From Prevotellaceae bacterium (lineage in GTDB: Bacteria; Bacteroidota; Bacteroidia; Bacteroidales; Bacteroidaceae), in the NCBI GenBank assembly GCA_029219385.1, contig JAQXTH010000006.1, positions 16,903 to 80,902 on the forward strand: 64,000 nt of DNA, written 5' to 3'. Under the pieces are notes generated by a model. The model saw only the letters and a program-made list of their open reading frames with translations, made no database searches and had not been told where the DNA came from. Below, in pieces: positions 1-8,961 of this stretch. Position 1 is the first letter of the stretch. The number at the start of each line of letters is the position of its first letter. The position numbers and the translations under genes were made by a program.

Positions 1-1560
1 TGATAAATTCATGCCTCTCAAAAAGGCTTGCAGGGGAAAGCGGTCAGCAATAAGAGTGGCGGAATATGAATTGTTGTCAGTGTTGTATTTGCCATTGATG
101 CTTAACTTTCCTTTTCCACAATAAATAGTGTTTTTGGATAAGGAGTATGTGTTGCCGTTTATATTTATGTCGCCACCGAGTTGGAGGCCGGCGGGTATGC
201 TTATGGTTTGTCTAAGGTCGCGAGGAATGAGGCCGTTAATGAAAGTTGCGTTTTTGAGAGAGGAGGAGTAGTGAAGTTGTCCGTTGCGTTGACGGGAGTC
301 GAATATCTTGTTTACAATACCGTGAAGCCTCAAATCAAGATTTTCGGTCATGGTAATGTTGCAATAGTCGAGTTCAAGATTGTCGGCCGACCCTTGTGCT
401 CTGAGTTTTACCTCAATATTTTTTGAGGGGAAATGGTCGAATATGTCGTTGAGTGTGTTTGATGTGGCAAGGTTTATGTCTTGTTTGCCTATTTCTCCGT
501 TGAGTTTTATTTCAAGTTTGTCGTGAGGATTGTTGCTGAGGGCAGAGAATGGCAGCAACACTGTTGCATCGAGTTTTGAGTGGGGCGTCTCAATGTGTGT
601 GTCGTTGAGGTTAATGCGTGTGGAGTCGTAGTGTAGTTTGGTGGAGAGTCTGTTGATTGTCAGCCCACATTGTTCGGCGAGGGCAAGGCGGTTGATGTCG
701 GCGTTGATACCTTTGTTGTCGAAACAGAAATCAGAGACATCGAGTGAGAGCGATGTGAGCAAAATGTGGTTAGTGTCGAGTGGTCGCGGAGTGTTTGTTG
801 TGTCAAACGGGATATGGCTGATGTCGTAGTTTATCTTGCGCGCACCCAGAGAGGTGTTTTCTATTCTGTAAATGTTTTTTTTGAGGTCGAGGATAGTGTT
901 GTTTGCTGTCAGTCGGGCGACATTGCCACCCACGTTTATCGTGTCGCCGGGCGTGTGGAGACAGAATTGTGTATCGGATATGTCTATCTTGTTGAGTTTT
1001 ATTAACCAAGGAGAGGGTTTGGAGGTGGTGGTGTCTTGTTGGGCGGTGTCGCTCAGGGTGATGTTGATGTCTGCTTTTTGAAATCTCACCTTGTTGATGT
1101 CTATATGATTTTTATCAAGGTCGCAAATTGCAGGTTTGTCGATTGCCAGAAGATTGAAACGACCATCGATGTTTATGTCACTAACAAGATCTTTGGTGTT
1201 GAGACGTGTTTTGTGAAGTTCAAATCCGTTGAGTTCTATTTTTTTCTCAATCAGAGGTAATAATTTTACGTCGAGCAAAAGTTGTTGAGCAGCCACAATG
1301 GTGTCGCCACGGTCGGTTGCACTCATGTTGTCAATGAGCAGGTCGAGTGGAAAGGAAAGCCTTATTTTTGAGATTTTAATGTCCAAACCGGTTTCGCGAC
1401 TAAGAACTTCTGTGGTTTTGTTTTTTATAATTTGTTGCACGGGCGGCAGATATACGACTATGGCCAATAACAAAAAAAGCATAACAATGCTCAGCGCAAT
1501 AAACGCAGAGCATCGAAATGCTTTTTTCAATATTTTCTTTATTCTTGTTTTAAATTTCAT
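1..1560 (-). CDS. TamB-like / AsmA-family large envelope protein, 5' part (3' end outside window)
   Basis: Open reading frame on the minus strand from an ATG at 1560 that stays open to the window edge (520 codons seen); the ORF track missed it because it has no stop in the window. The N-terminus is basic (MKFKTRIKKILKK) followed by one membrane helix at about residues 16-34, then a long beta-rich repetitive region with phrases such as LDIKISKIRLSFPLDLLIDN and DRFPLQAFLRGMNLS. This architecture is that of TamB/AsmA-like proteins, which are anchored in the inner membrane and span the periplasm; in the wider family they assist outer-membrane protein or lipid transport. Family assignment is from general pattern, not a search. 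A -7 box ends only about 6 bases before the ATG, so the leader would be very short. Confidence 0.75.
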   Translation of the reverse strand, partial: MKFKTRIKKILKKAFRCSAFIALSIVMLFLLLAIVVYLPPVQQIIKNKTTEVLSRETGLDIKISKIRLSFPLDLLIDNMSATDRGDTIVAAQQLLLDVKLLPLIEKKIELNGFELHKTRLNTKDLVSDINIDGRFNLLAIDKPAICDLDKNHIDINKVRFQKADINITLSDTAQQDTTTSKPSPWLIKLNKIDISDTQFCLHTPGDTINVGGNVARLTANNTILDLKKNIYRIENTSLGARKINYDISHIPFDTTNTPRPLDTNHILLTSLSLDVSDFCFDNKGINADINRLALAEQCGLTINRLSTKLHYDSTRINLNDTHIETPHSKLDATVLLPFSALSNNPHDKLEIKLNGEIGKQDINLATSNTLNDIFDHFPSKNIEVKLRAQGSADNLELDYCNITMTENLDLRLHGIVNKIFDSRQRNGQLHYSSSLKNATFINGLIPRDLRQTISIPAGLQLGGDININGNTYSLSKNTIYCGKGKLSINGKYNTDNNSYSATLIADRFPLQAFLRGMNLS

Positions 1561-1567
1561 AGTGAGG

Positions 1568-1575
1568 CAAAAATA
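1568..1575 (-). promoter_or_regulatory. -7 box of the TamB-like gene
   Basis: Minus-strand TATTTTTG matches the Bacteroidetes -7 consensus TAnnTTTG and ends 7 bases before the ATG, implying a transcript start at or within a few bases of the start codon. No convincing -33 element was found. Confidence 0.45.
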
Positions 1576-1771
1576 AACAAAAAATTGCAGATATGTTGTT
1601 AAAGACTTAGTTTTTTAGTGTTGGTTTTGTCGAAAAGAGGTGAAGAGCGATAAAGATTATACAAGAAAATGTGGTGTAGACTTCATTGTAGACGAAATAG
1701 TGGAAAAATGTTGTTTGTTGCAAAGTTAGTGTTTTGGCTGAGAAAAAGGGTGTTTAGTGGTGAAATATTAT

Positions 1772-1779
1772 TATCTTCG
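1772..1779 (+). promoter_or_regulatory. -7-like box upstream of the glycosidase-like gene
   Basis: TATCTTCG differs by one base from TAnnTTTG and lies 27 bases before the ATG at 1807. It falls inside the N-terminal extension of the ORF-track call at 1669, which supports the later start. Confidence 0.4.
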
Positions 1780-1806
1780 CACAATAGAACTAAAAAAATC
1801 AATATT

Positions 1807-3789
1807 ATGATTAAGAAAATCTTTGTTTGCTTGACTTTTGTTTGTGGTTCGTTGGTTGGTTTTGCTGACACACGATGGTCAATTACTCCGGATGGCGGTA
1901 TATCGTGTAGCGGTAGTAAATTTGTTGGTCACAAAGACCATATTGAGATGAGTGGCAAACGTGTTTCGGTGGTTCTGCGATACGGAATTGACGCAAGAGG
2001 TTCGTTTAGTGTTGAAAAGGGTATGGTGTGGCCAATGTTGCGCACAGTGCCAAACAATACCCATGCTTCGCTGATGAAACGAGTGGGTTGGGATATGATT
2101 GACAATCTTTTTGTGAACAATCGCAAACTTGCCAATGAAAAGGTGGAGAAGATCTCTTTGCGCGGAATGCTTACGGTTGAAAGTATTTTTGAAGGCAATA
2201 TAAAGGTTGTGCGCACCTATTTCCCCTCTACCGAGCAACCAGCAATGATAGAACGTATGGTGGTGTCAAACATGGGAACGACAGACACAAAAGTTTATAT
2301 GCCCTATACTGATAATATTATGCTTACGGATCCCAAGAAAGGTGTTAGCGGCTCTTATGCCATACGCATGAGGGTGTCTAATCCGTTGTCGCTCAATCTC
2401 GCTCCCGGAAAATCCATAGAGTTTTGCGGAACTATTTCGGCTTCTGTTGAGGGAGAAAAAAAGCTTGACGTGGATTGCGAGAAAGAATATTCAGCGCGAA
2501 AGGCATTTGTTGATGCCCTCGACGACAACCTCACTCTCGTTTGTCCCGACACGGTTCTGAACCGTATGTTTGCTTTTTCTAAGATACGTGCTTGTGAGAG
2601 TATCTACGAAACGGCAGGTGGCCCAATGCACGGACCGGGTGGAGAATCATATTATGCTGCTATATGGGCTAATGACCAGGCCGAATACATCAATCCCTAT
2701 TTTCCTTTTACGGGATATGATTATGGCAACAAATCTTCGCTCAATAGTTATTTGATGTTTGCTCGCTTCATGAACTCAGAGGGCAAACCAATCCCATCGT
2801 CGATTATTGCAGAGGGAAAGGATATTTGGAATGGAGCCGGTGACCGTGGAGATGCCGCTATGATAGCATACGGCGCGGCACGATATGCCCTTGCGCGTGG
2901 CAATGCAGACGAGGCTCGACAGTTGTGGTCACTCATAAAGTGGTGTCTGGATTATTGCAAGTCAAAGATAAATGCTCAGGGAGTGGTAAATTCTGATAGC
3001 GATGAGTTGGAAGGTCGTTTCCCCTCGGGCAAAGCCAATTTGTGTACGTCGAGTCTTTATTATGACGCTTTGGTTTCTGCGTCTTATCTTGCCCCACTCA
3101 TGGGTGAGCCTGCCGATGCCAAGGTTTATTCTGCCCAAGCAAAGCGTCTGCGCAAAAATATCAATACATATTTTGCCGGACCGGTGGAGGGGTTTGATAC
3201 CTATGCCTATTATAAAGGAAACGATGTGTTGCGCTCTTGGATTTGCATACCGTTGGTGATGGGCATTGATGAGAAGGCTCCGGCAACGCTCGATGCTTTG
3301 TTCTCTCCGTTGCTCTGGACAGAAAATGGTATGCTCACACAATCACATACCGAAACTTTTTGGGATCGCACTACGCTCTATGCTCTGCGCGGTGCGTTTT
3401 GTGTGGGAGCAACAGAAAAGGCGATAGAATTTCTTCATCGTTATTCGACCACAAGATTACTGGGTGATCATGTGCCATACGCCATTGAGGCATGGCCCGA
3501 GGGCAGTCAACGTCATCTCTCGGCTGAGAGCGGATTATATGGGCGCATCATAACAGAGGGACTATTCGGCATTCGACCGACCGGCTTCAATTCGTTTGTC
3601 ATCACTCCGCGATTGCCAAAAAATTGGAATAAAATGGAGTTGAACCACATTCGTGCGTTTGAGGCAGACTTTAATGTCTGCGTTGAACGACGCGGCAAAA
3701 AAATTGCTGTTGTTGTTTCGCAGCAGAGTGGAGATCAGACTTTCTTAATCAGCGAAGGAAAATCGGTGAGTGTGGTGCTCAAACCTTAA
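1807..3789 (+). CDS. Secreted six-hairpin glycosidase-like protein
   Basis: 660 residues from ATG 1807. I prefer this to the tracked start at 1669 because it places a normal signal peptide (MIKKIFVCLTFVCGSLVGFA, cleavage after FADT region) at the N-terminus and leaves a -7 box upstream. Residues about 20-220 look like a beta-sandwich domain; about 230-590 are helical and rich in W, Y, G and acidic loops (GPGGESYYAAIWANDQ, WNGAGDRGDAAMIAYG, AIEAWPEGSQRHLSAESGLY), as in the (alpha/alpha)6 barrel of six-hairpin glycosidases; the end is a small beta domain. Likely cleaves a glycan in the periplasm or at the surface, substrate unknown; GH63/GH78/GH95-like relatives are all possible. It is monocistronic and stops 6 bases from the convergent methyltransferase gene. 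Confidence 0.7.
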   Translation: MIKKIFVCLTFVCGSLVGFADTRWSITPDGGISCSGSKFVGHKDHIEMSGKRVSVVLRYGIDARGSFSVEKGMVWPMLRTVPNNTHASLMKRVGWDMIDNLFVNNRKLANEKVEKISLRGMLTVESIFEGNIKVVRTYFPSTEQPAMIERMVVSNMGTTDTKVYMPYTDNIMLTDPKKGVSGSYAIRMRVSNPLSLNLAPGKSIEFCGTISASVEGEKKLDVDCEKEYSARKAFVDALDDNLTLVCPDTVLNRMFAFSKIRACESIYETAGGPMHGPGGESYYAAIWANDQAEYINPYFPFTGYDYGNKSSLNSYLMFARFMNSEGKPIPSSIIAEGKDIWNGAGDRGDAAMIAYGAARYALARGNADEARQLWSLIKWCLDYCKSKINAQGVVNSDSDELEGRFPSGKANLCTSSLYYDALVSASYLAPLMGEPADAKVYSAQAKRLRKNINTYFAGPVEGFDTYAYYKGNDVLRSWICIPLVMGIDEKAPATLDALFSPLLWTENGMLTQSHTETFWDRTTLYALRGAFCVGATEKAIEFLHRYSTTRLLGDHVPYAIEAWPEGSQRHLSAESGLYGRIITEGLFGIRPTGFNSFVITPRLPKNWNKMELNHIRAFEADFNVCVERRGKKIAVVVSQQSGDQTFLISEGKSVSVVLKP

Positions 3790-3795
3790 TGGTTG

Positions 3796-4572
3796 TCATG
3801 GTTTGAGAATGTAGAAACTCGATGTGGTGAAGAAATTCCTTAGCCAGGGAATGCTGCCGATAATAGGGGAGAGCTTGCGAGGCTTCATGTGAAATTTCAC
3901 TTCATAGTGTGGGTTGATAAAATAAAAACGTCTGTCCAACACTTGCAACTGCTCTTTTTTCACAAGTTTCTCAAACAGTTCGATGCTGCATTTCGTGGTT
4001 TTGATGCTCATCAACTCATCGATTATGTCTTGAGGTTCTTTACCCCATTTCAATATGGCCTTGTAAATTTGTCGCGGCAAGATATGGTAGAAAGGCAAGT
4101 GGCTAAGCCATTTGCCGTGGCAGATTTGCTGATGTCCGCCAAAGGGCATTTGCCACGCGGGAAATGACATGAAGACCACTCCGCCCGGCTTGACATATTT
4201 TTTGAGATTGGCAATAAATGTGCGTTTGTCATCAATATGTTCCAACACATCGTGACAAATAATCAAGTCAAACTGATATTCAAGTTCTTTCACCTTGAAG
4301 ATGTCTGACGCTAAGAAATCGCCTTTCAGTCCCAACTCGGCAAAACACTCTTTTGCTACCTCTATGCGCGAGGGTGACATATCCACTCCAAACACATCGA
4401 AACCTTTCTCTGCAAACGGCACAAGATTGCCACCATCACCGCAACCTATTTCAAGCACTCGCATATTTTCCATGAGTTTCTTGAATTGGGTGATGTAGGG
4501 CAGATAATATTTTTGACTTGTGTGGGCAAGCTCCTTGAAGTATTGTCGGCGGTTTATTTGACGTTGTTGCAT
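3796..4572 (-). CDS. Class I SAM-dependent methyltransferase
   Basis: 258 residues. The glycine-rich SAM-binding motif I is clear (VLEIGCGDGGNLVPFA, about residues 39-54), followed by the acidic strand-2 end (VFGVDMSPSRIEVAKE) and a motif-IV-like LIICHDVLEHIDD, the usual layout of small-molecule methyltransferases of the Methyltransf_11/23 type. The substrate cannot be read from the sequence. The start overlaps the 3' end of the amino-acid permease gene by 19 bases, so it is the last gene of the long dnaN-to-methyltransferase operon. Its stop lies only 6 bases from the stop of the convergent glycosidase gene and no hairpin terminator is visible between them. Confidence 0.8.
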   Translation of the reverse strand: MQQRQINRRQYFKELAHTSQKYYLPYITQFKKLMENMRVLEIGCGDGGNLVPFAEKGFDVFGVDMSPSRIEVAKECFAELGLKGDFLASDIFKVKELEYQFDLIICHDVLEHIDDKRTFIANLKKYVKPGGVVFMSFPAWQMPFGGHQQICHGKWLSHLPFYHILPRQIYKAILKWGKEPQDIIDELMSIKTTKCSIELFEKLVKKEQLQVLDRRFYFINPHYEVKFHMKPRKLSPIIGSIPWLRNFFTTSSFYILKP

Positions 4573-6215
4573 GATTGTTTAGTTTTTATTAGTTTAAAAA
4601 TGTAGAAGACTGCGTGGCTGACTCCTATTAGCAGGGCGATTATAAGCAGTGTTGGGTCTGAATGCCAACCGGCAGAGTATTGATGCCAAAGTCCGGTGAT
4701 GAGACACAATGCAGACACAATGCAAGCTAACCAAAGCAGTGTCACGATACCTTTGCGCGACGATGATGGCTCAAGCCTGCTGCGGCGCATTCCATAGGCA
4801 TAGTAAATGTCGAGACCGATGAGCATCCATACCACAAGGCGAATCCATGTGTCGGCAGGCAGACTGAGTGCCACTATAAGGCATGAAACAATTCCTAAAA
4901 TGGGTATCAAAGGAACCAAGGGCACTTTGAATGTGCGTTTTGCTTCGGGCATAGACTTGCGCATTATGATAATGCCGGCGCAAACAAGGATAAAGGCAAA
5001 CAGTGTTCCGATGCTGCACATCTCGCCTGCAATTCCTGCCGGAATGAATGCTGCCAACAATCCTACCACAGTCATAAGCAAGAGGCTGTTGTGGGCGGGA
5101 GTGCGATATTTCTTGTGCAACCGAGAGAAAAAAGGCGGAAGCATTCCGTCGCGGCTCATGCTCATGAAAACACGGCTTTGCCCCATGAGAGTGCCCATTA
5201 TCACCGAACAGTAGCCTATCAGTATGGCCAACACGATGGCTTTGTTGAGCCAGGGATAGGCCGGTTGTATAACTCCGTTCACATCGGGAGCCCCCATTTT
5301 TGAAATTGCTATGGCAACAGGAGCAATGCCTTCTTTCCCGCTGAACTCGCTATAGTGGGCAACGCCCGTCATCACATGGGCAAACAACAAGTAGAGTATG
5401 AGGCAGGCTGCCAACGACCCTAAAATCCCAATCGGCATATTGCGTTTGGGATTTTTTGTTTCCTGGGCGGTGGTGCTTACTACGTCAAATCCTAAATATG
5501 CAAAAAACACAATGGCCGCACCGCGAAACACTCCCGAAATGCCAAATTCACCCGCTTTGCCGGTGTTTTCGGGAATGAAAGGTGTATAGTTGTCTGCGTC
5601 TATATATTTCCAACCCAAAACGACAAATGCCACAATCACCCCGACTTTCAACAACACAATAATGAAATTGAAGGCAGCACTTTCTTTTGTGCCTCTCACA
5701 AGCAGCAGGCTGATAATAATTACAATCACCATTGCCGGAATGTTGATTATGCCTCCGTCCCAGGGGCATGAGGTCAGTTCGGGTGGCAGGGCGATGCCTA
5801 TATCGTGAAGGAAAGTAACGAGATACCGACTCCACGAAATGCTCACTGTGGTGGCCGCCACACTATATTCCAAAACAAGATCCCAACCGATTATCCACGC
5901 CACAAGTTCGCCCATTGTGGCATAGGAATACGTGTAGGCACTTCCGGCAATTGGTATCATCGAGGCAAACTCGGCATAACAAAGTCCGGCAAAACAGCAA
6001 CACACCGAGGCTATTACAAACGACAGTGCTATGGCTGGTCCTGCATTGTTGGCAGCCACCAAGCCTGTGATTGAGAACAAGCCGGCTCCCACAATGGTGC
6101 CGATTCCTATTGCTATGAGACTTGCCGGCCCAAGCACACGCTTGAGCGAGTTGTTACCTTGGGCGGAGGCTTCTTTCTGTAGCAGGTCTAATGGTTTGCG
6201 TATAAATAGTGACAT
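4554..6215 (-). CDS. APC-superfamily amino acid permease (cationic amino acid transporter type)
   Basis: 553 residues with about 14 hydrophobic segments. The first helix carries the APC signature IGIGTIVGAGLFSITGLVA, with SGxGxxVGAGIF-like substrate-backbone binding, and helix 6 contains FFAYLGFDVVSTTAQETKNP, typical of the CAT/YfnA branch of amino acid-polyamine-organocation transporters in the cytoplasmic membrane. The likely role is proton-coupled amino-acid uptake; which amino acid is unknown. It begins 6 bases after the stop of dusB and overlaps the following methyltransferase gene, so it is co-transcribed with both. No metabolic link to its neighbours is evident. Confidence 0.85.
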   Translation of the reverse strand: MSLFIRKPLDLLQKEASAQGNNSLKRVLGPASLIAIGIGTIVGAGLFSITGLVAANNAGPAIALSFVIASVCCCFAGLCYAEFASMIPIAGSAYTYSYATMGELVAWIIGWDLVLEYSVAATTVSISWSRYLVTFLHDIGIALPPELTSCPWDGGIINIPAMVIVIIISLLLVRGTKESAAFNFIIVLLKVGVIVAFVVLGWKYIDADNYTPFIPENTGKAGEFGISGVFRGAAIVFFAYLGFDVVSTTAQETKNPKRNMPIGILGSLAACLILYLLFAHVMTGVAHYSEFSGKEGIAPVAIAISKMGAPDVNGVIQPAYPWLNKAIVLAILIGYCSVIMGTLMGQSRVFMSMSRDGMLPPFFSRLHKKYRTPAHNSLLLMTVVGLLAAFIPAGIAGEMCSIGTLFAFILVCAGIIIMRKSMPEAKRTFKVPLVPLIPILGIVSCLIVALSLPADTWIRLVVWMLIGLDIYYAYGMRRSRLEPSSSRKGIVTLLWLACIVSALCLITGLWHQYSAGWHSDPTLLIIALLIGVSHAVFYIFKLIKTKQSCNNVK

Positions 6216-6221
6216 GAAGAA

Positions 6222-7244
6222 TTATTGTTTTTCTGATATTAGTTCGCGAGTTTGTTCCATCAATTCAAAGAGTTTGTCGGCCGTTTCGGCTCGGAGCATG
6301 GCAATGCGGTGTTCTCTAAAGTTTGCAATGCCTTTGAATAGGGGGGTTGCAGCCAAATGGCGTCTCACATGGAGAATGCCCCGATATTCATCGAGATGTT
6401 CAATGCTGGTTTTAACTTGCTGTTTGAGCACGTCGAGTTTCCAATCGGGCGACATGGGGGTGTGGTTGCTCTCTATCGTTTTACTTGTGTCGATTGGCGA
6501 GTCGGGGTGGAGGGCATCGTGTATCTCTTTGAAAATCCACGGACGACCAAACGACGCGCGTCCTATCATTATTGCGTCTACGCCATATTGCTCGAAAGCG
6601 TCAATGGCTTTTTGGGCGCAGTCAATGTCTCCATTGCCTATTATGGGAATGTGTATTTCCGGGTTTCGTTTCACTCTGCCTATGGGTTGCCAGTCGGCAG
6701 AACCGGTATACATCTGTGAACGAGTGCGTCCATGAATGGTGAGTGCTTTTATGCCTTGTTGTTGCAGGAGTGGGGCGAGTTGCTCTATTATTATGTTGTT
6801 GCAATCCCAGCCGAGGCGTGTCTTCACGGTGACAGGAATGCCTACTGCATCGGTCACGGCCTTCACAATGTCAATCATCAGCTCAACGTTTTGTAATAGG
6901 CCGGCTCCGGCTCCTTTTCCGGCAACTCTCTTCACAGGACAACCAAAGTTGAGGTCGATAATATCGGGTTTTGAACGGCTTTCCACGATTTTTGCTGCCT
7001 CGGCCATTGCCATAGGGTCTTTGCCATATATCTGGATTGCAACGGGGCGTTCCTCCTCGCAAACATTGAGTTTCAGGAGCGACTTGTTGACCATGCGCGT
7101 CAAAGCATCACACGAAACGAATTCCGAATAAACCATGTCGGCCCCCATCTGCTTGCACAAAAGGCGGAATCCGATGTCGGTGACATCTTCCATCGGAGCC
7201 AACAACACGGCTCTGTTGCAAAGAGTGATGTTTCCTATATTCAT
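6222..7244 (-). CDS. dusB: tRNA-dihydrouridine synthase
   Basis: 340 residues, the usual length for DusB. It reduces specific uridines in the tRNA D-loop to dihydrouridine using FMN and NADPH. Visible hallmarks are APMEDVTDIGFR near residue 16, SEFVSCDAL, the catalytic cysteine in DLNFGCPVKRVAGKGAGAGL (Cys about 102), TVKTRLGW, and the FMN phosphate-binding IIGNGDI and IMIGRASFGRPWIF stretches. The start ATG at 7244 is 22 bases after the stop of the TPR gene, and its stop is 6 bases before the permease start. Assignment to the DusB rather than DusA/C branch rests on length and motif spelling. Confidence 0.88.
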   Translation of the reverse strand: MNIGNITLCNRAVLLAPMEDVTDIGFRLLCKQMGADMVYSEFVSCDALTRMVNKSLLKLNVCEEERPVAIQIYGKDPMAMAEAAKIVESRSKPDIIDLNFGCPVKRVAGKGAGAGLLQNVELMIDIVKAVTDAVGIPVTVKTRLGWDCNNIIIEQLAPLLQQQGIKALTIHGRTRSQMYTGSADWQPIGRVKRNPEIHIPIIGNGDIDCAQKAIDAFEQYGVDAIMIGRASFGRPWIFKEIHDALHPDSPIDTSKTIESNHTPMSPDWKLDVLKQQVKTSIEHLDEYRGILHVRRHLAATPLFKGIANFREHRIAMLRAETADKLFELMEQTRELISEKQ

Positions 7245-7266
7245 GATTTACAAGAATAGAATTTGA

Positions 7267-8961
7267 CTACTTCATGCTGTTGAGCCACGAGCGAGCTTCT
7301 TCATCGCCCAGTTCGATTGCTCTCTCCAGATTTTTGCGTGCCTCAGTCTTGTTGCCAAGTTCTCCATAGGAAATGCCGGCCAACTTGTAGGAGTCGGGGT
7401 CGTTGGCATCTAGTTTTCTTGCTTGTGCGGCTGTCAGGATTGCTTCTTCGTAGTTGCCTGTGCGGGTTTCGATAAGTGCTTTCTCGATATAATAGACATA
7501 TTCGTTGGGGTTAATGGCAATGGCTCGTTCGATGTCGGCCAAGGCCTGTGGGTAGAAATTAGACTTTATTTCGGCTTGTTCTTTGATATAGAAAAATTTG
7601 TCGTTAAGGTTTCTCAACCCCACTATATCTTGATAGTCCTGATAACCTACTACTGCCTCGCGATAAAAACCATAGCGGTCGTATTGTTGGGCTCGGTAGT
7701 AGACGTAGGGCGCGGCATCTTCCTTATAGGGCTTGATGAAACGCACCACGGCACTGTCGAGCAGAGCCAATATCACAGTAGAGTCGCCACCTGCCATTTG
7801 CAATGAGCGCGATTGGCAAAACAAGTTTTCCGATGAGCGGAAATTCGTCTTGTTTATTTTGTCATAGGTGTCGTAAGCCTCATGATATTTTTTTAAGGCA
7901 TAGAGACATTTGCCTTGTTGCATGAGATAGATTGGCGTGGGCTGTAGTTCGTAGGCTTGTTTTATCTCTGCGAGCGCACGGTTGAGCGTCCAATCTTTGT
8001 AAGGGGAATACGATTTGTCTTGATTGAGATTATAAAGCATCACGCTCATGTTATAGTGAATGTCGGCCTTGTCGGTGCATTTGCCGAGAGCCTCATTATA
8101 GATTTGCTCAGCCTTGGAATATTGTTTGTTGCTTGCATAAAACAGTGCGCTTTGGTTGTAGCCGAAGGAGTTTTCCGGATATTTGGTGATGAAATCGTTG
8201 AGGCTCACGGCATACGATATGGTATCTTCAGAGTTTCGCGCAAAGAGATAGAGGTAGCTTGCGGCCTGTTTCTCATCGTCGGGCAGTTGTTTGGCTATAT
8301 GTATGTTGTTAAGCGAGGGGTCGGCAGCCGACATGGTCGTGATTTTCAGCGCATCGAAAAACTCAATGCCTATGGCATACATGCTTCCGCCGTTGGCGGA
8401 GGCATTTTTTTGTATCACTCCTACAACTTTGTTGTCGGCAGTTAGCAGTGGAGTTCCTATGAGGCTTGTGTCTGCCGTGGCCGACAGTGTATAGTATGTG
8501 AGACCGCTGTATTCGTCGGCCTGTGTCACTTTTACTTCAGCAAGGGGCTTTTTCTTTTCTTGTTTGTTGTTTACTATATATGCTTTGTCGCCTATTGCCA
8601 GTTTTTTGTTTGCCAAAGAGAGGGGAGTGATGTCGGGGGTATTGGCAATGGTGAATTTTGCCACGTCATAGAGGTCGTTGGCTCCACTTATGCGCAGGGC
8701 AGTGTGAGTATTGTTTTTGGGGTCGGTCACCACGGCTTTTACTGCATTGCGCAACAAGGTGTAGGGCGAAACCACGGATAGAACGTTGCTCTCGTTGCTG
8801 CTGTCGGCGGCTACGATAAAACCGGTTGCCCTGCCCGTTGTTTGGTTGTTGATGTCGGTGGCAGTGATGCTTACAATCGGTAATTGAAATTTTTTGTCGC
8901 CTGCTCCATAAGACAAAGTGCAGACAAATGTTGCTATTAAAATAAGATTTAGTATTTTCAT
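7267..8961 (-). CDS. Secreted trypsin-fold (inactive?) plus TPR repeat protein
   Basis: 564 residues with a signal peptide (ILIATFVCTLSYGAG). Residues about 25-205 resemble a trypsin-like (DegP-type) double barrel: ATGFIVAADSS, then VSPYTLL where the catalytic histidine would stand, DLYDVAKF with the aspartate kept, and TSLIGTPLLTADNKVVGVIQ where a GNSGGP-type serine motif is expected. Histidine and serine are therefore missing, which argues for a pseudoprotease used for binding. Residues about 230-564 are tetratricopeptide repeats (NSFGYNQSALFYASNKQYS, EYVYYIEKALIETRTGNYEE, DSYKLAGISYGELGNKTEAR). Exported, periplasmic or membrane-associated adaptor is the likely role. Its ATG overlaps the recN stop (ATGA), so the two are translationally coupled. 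Confidence 0.75.
   Translation of the reverse strand: MKILNLILIATFVCTLSYGAGDKKFQLPIVSITATDINNQTTGRATGFIVAADSSNESNVLSVVSPYTLLRNAVKAVVTDPKNNTHTALRISGANDLYDVAKFTIANTPDITPLSLANKKLAIGDKAYIVNNKQEKKKPLAEVKVTQADEYSGLTYYTLSATADTSLIGTPLLTADNKVVGVIQKNASANGGSMYAIGIEFFDALKITTMSAADPSLNNIHIAKQLPDDEKQAASYLYLFARNSEDTISYAVSLNDFITKYPENSFGYNQSALFYASNKQYSKAEQIYNEALGKCTDKADIHYNMSVMLYNLNQDKSYSPYKDWTLNRALAEIKQAYELQPTPIYLMQQGKCLYALKKYHEAYDTYDKINKTNFRSSENLFCQSRSLQMAGGDSTVILALLDSAVVRFIKPYKEDAAPYVYYRAQQYDRYGFYREAVVGYQDYQDIVGLRNLNDKFFYIKEQAEIKSNFYPQALADIERAIAINPNEYVYYIEKALIETRTGNYEEAILTAAQARKLDANDPDSYKLAGISYGELGNKTEARKNLERAIELGDEEARSWLNSMK

Noticed and set aside
181-1576. Six small plus-strand ORFs and one minus-strand ORF in the track
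   Set aside because: They are shadows of the long TamB-like minus-strand frame that runs off the left edge.
1669-1806. N-terminal extension of the glycosidase-like gene
   Set aside because: It covers a -7 box and precedes a clear signal peptide starting at 1807.
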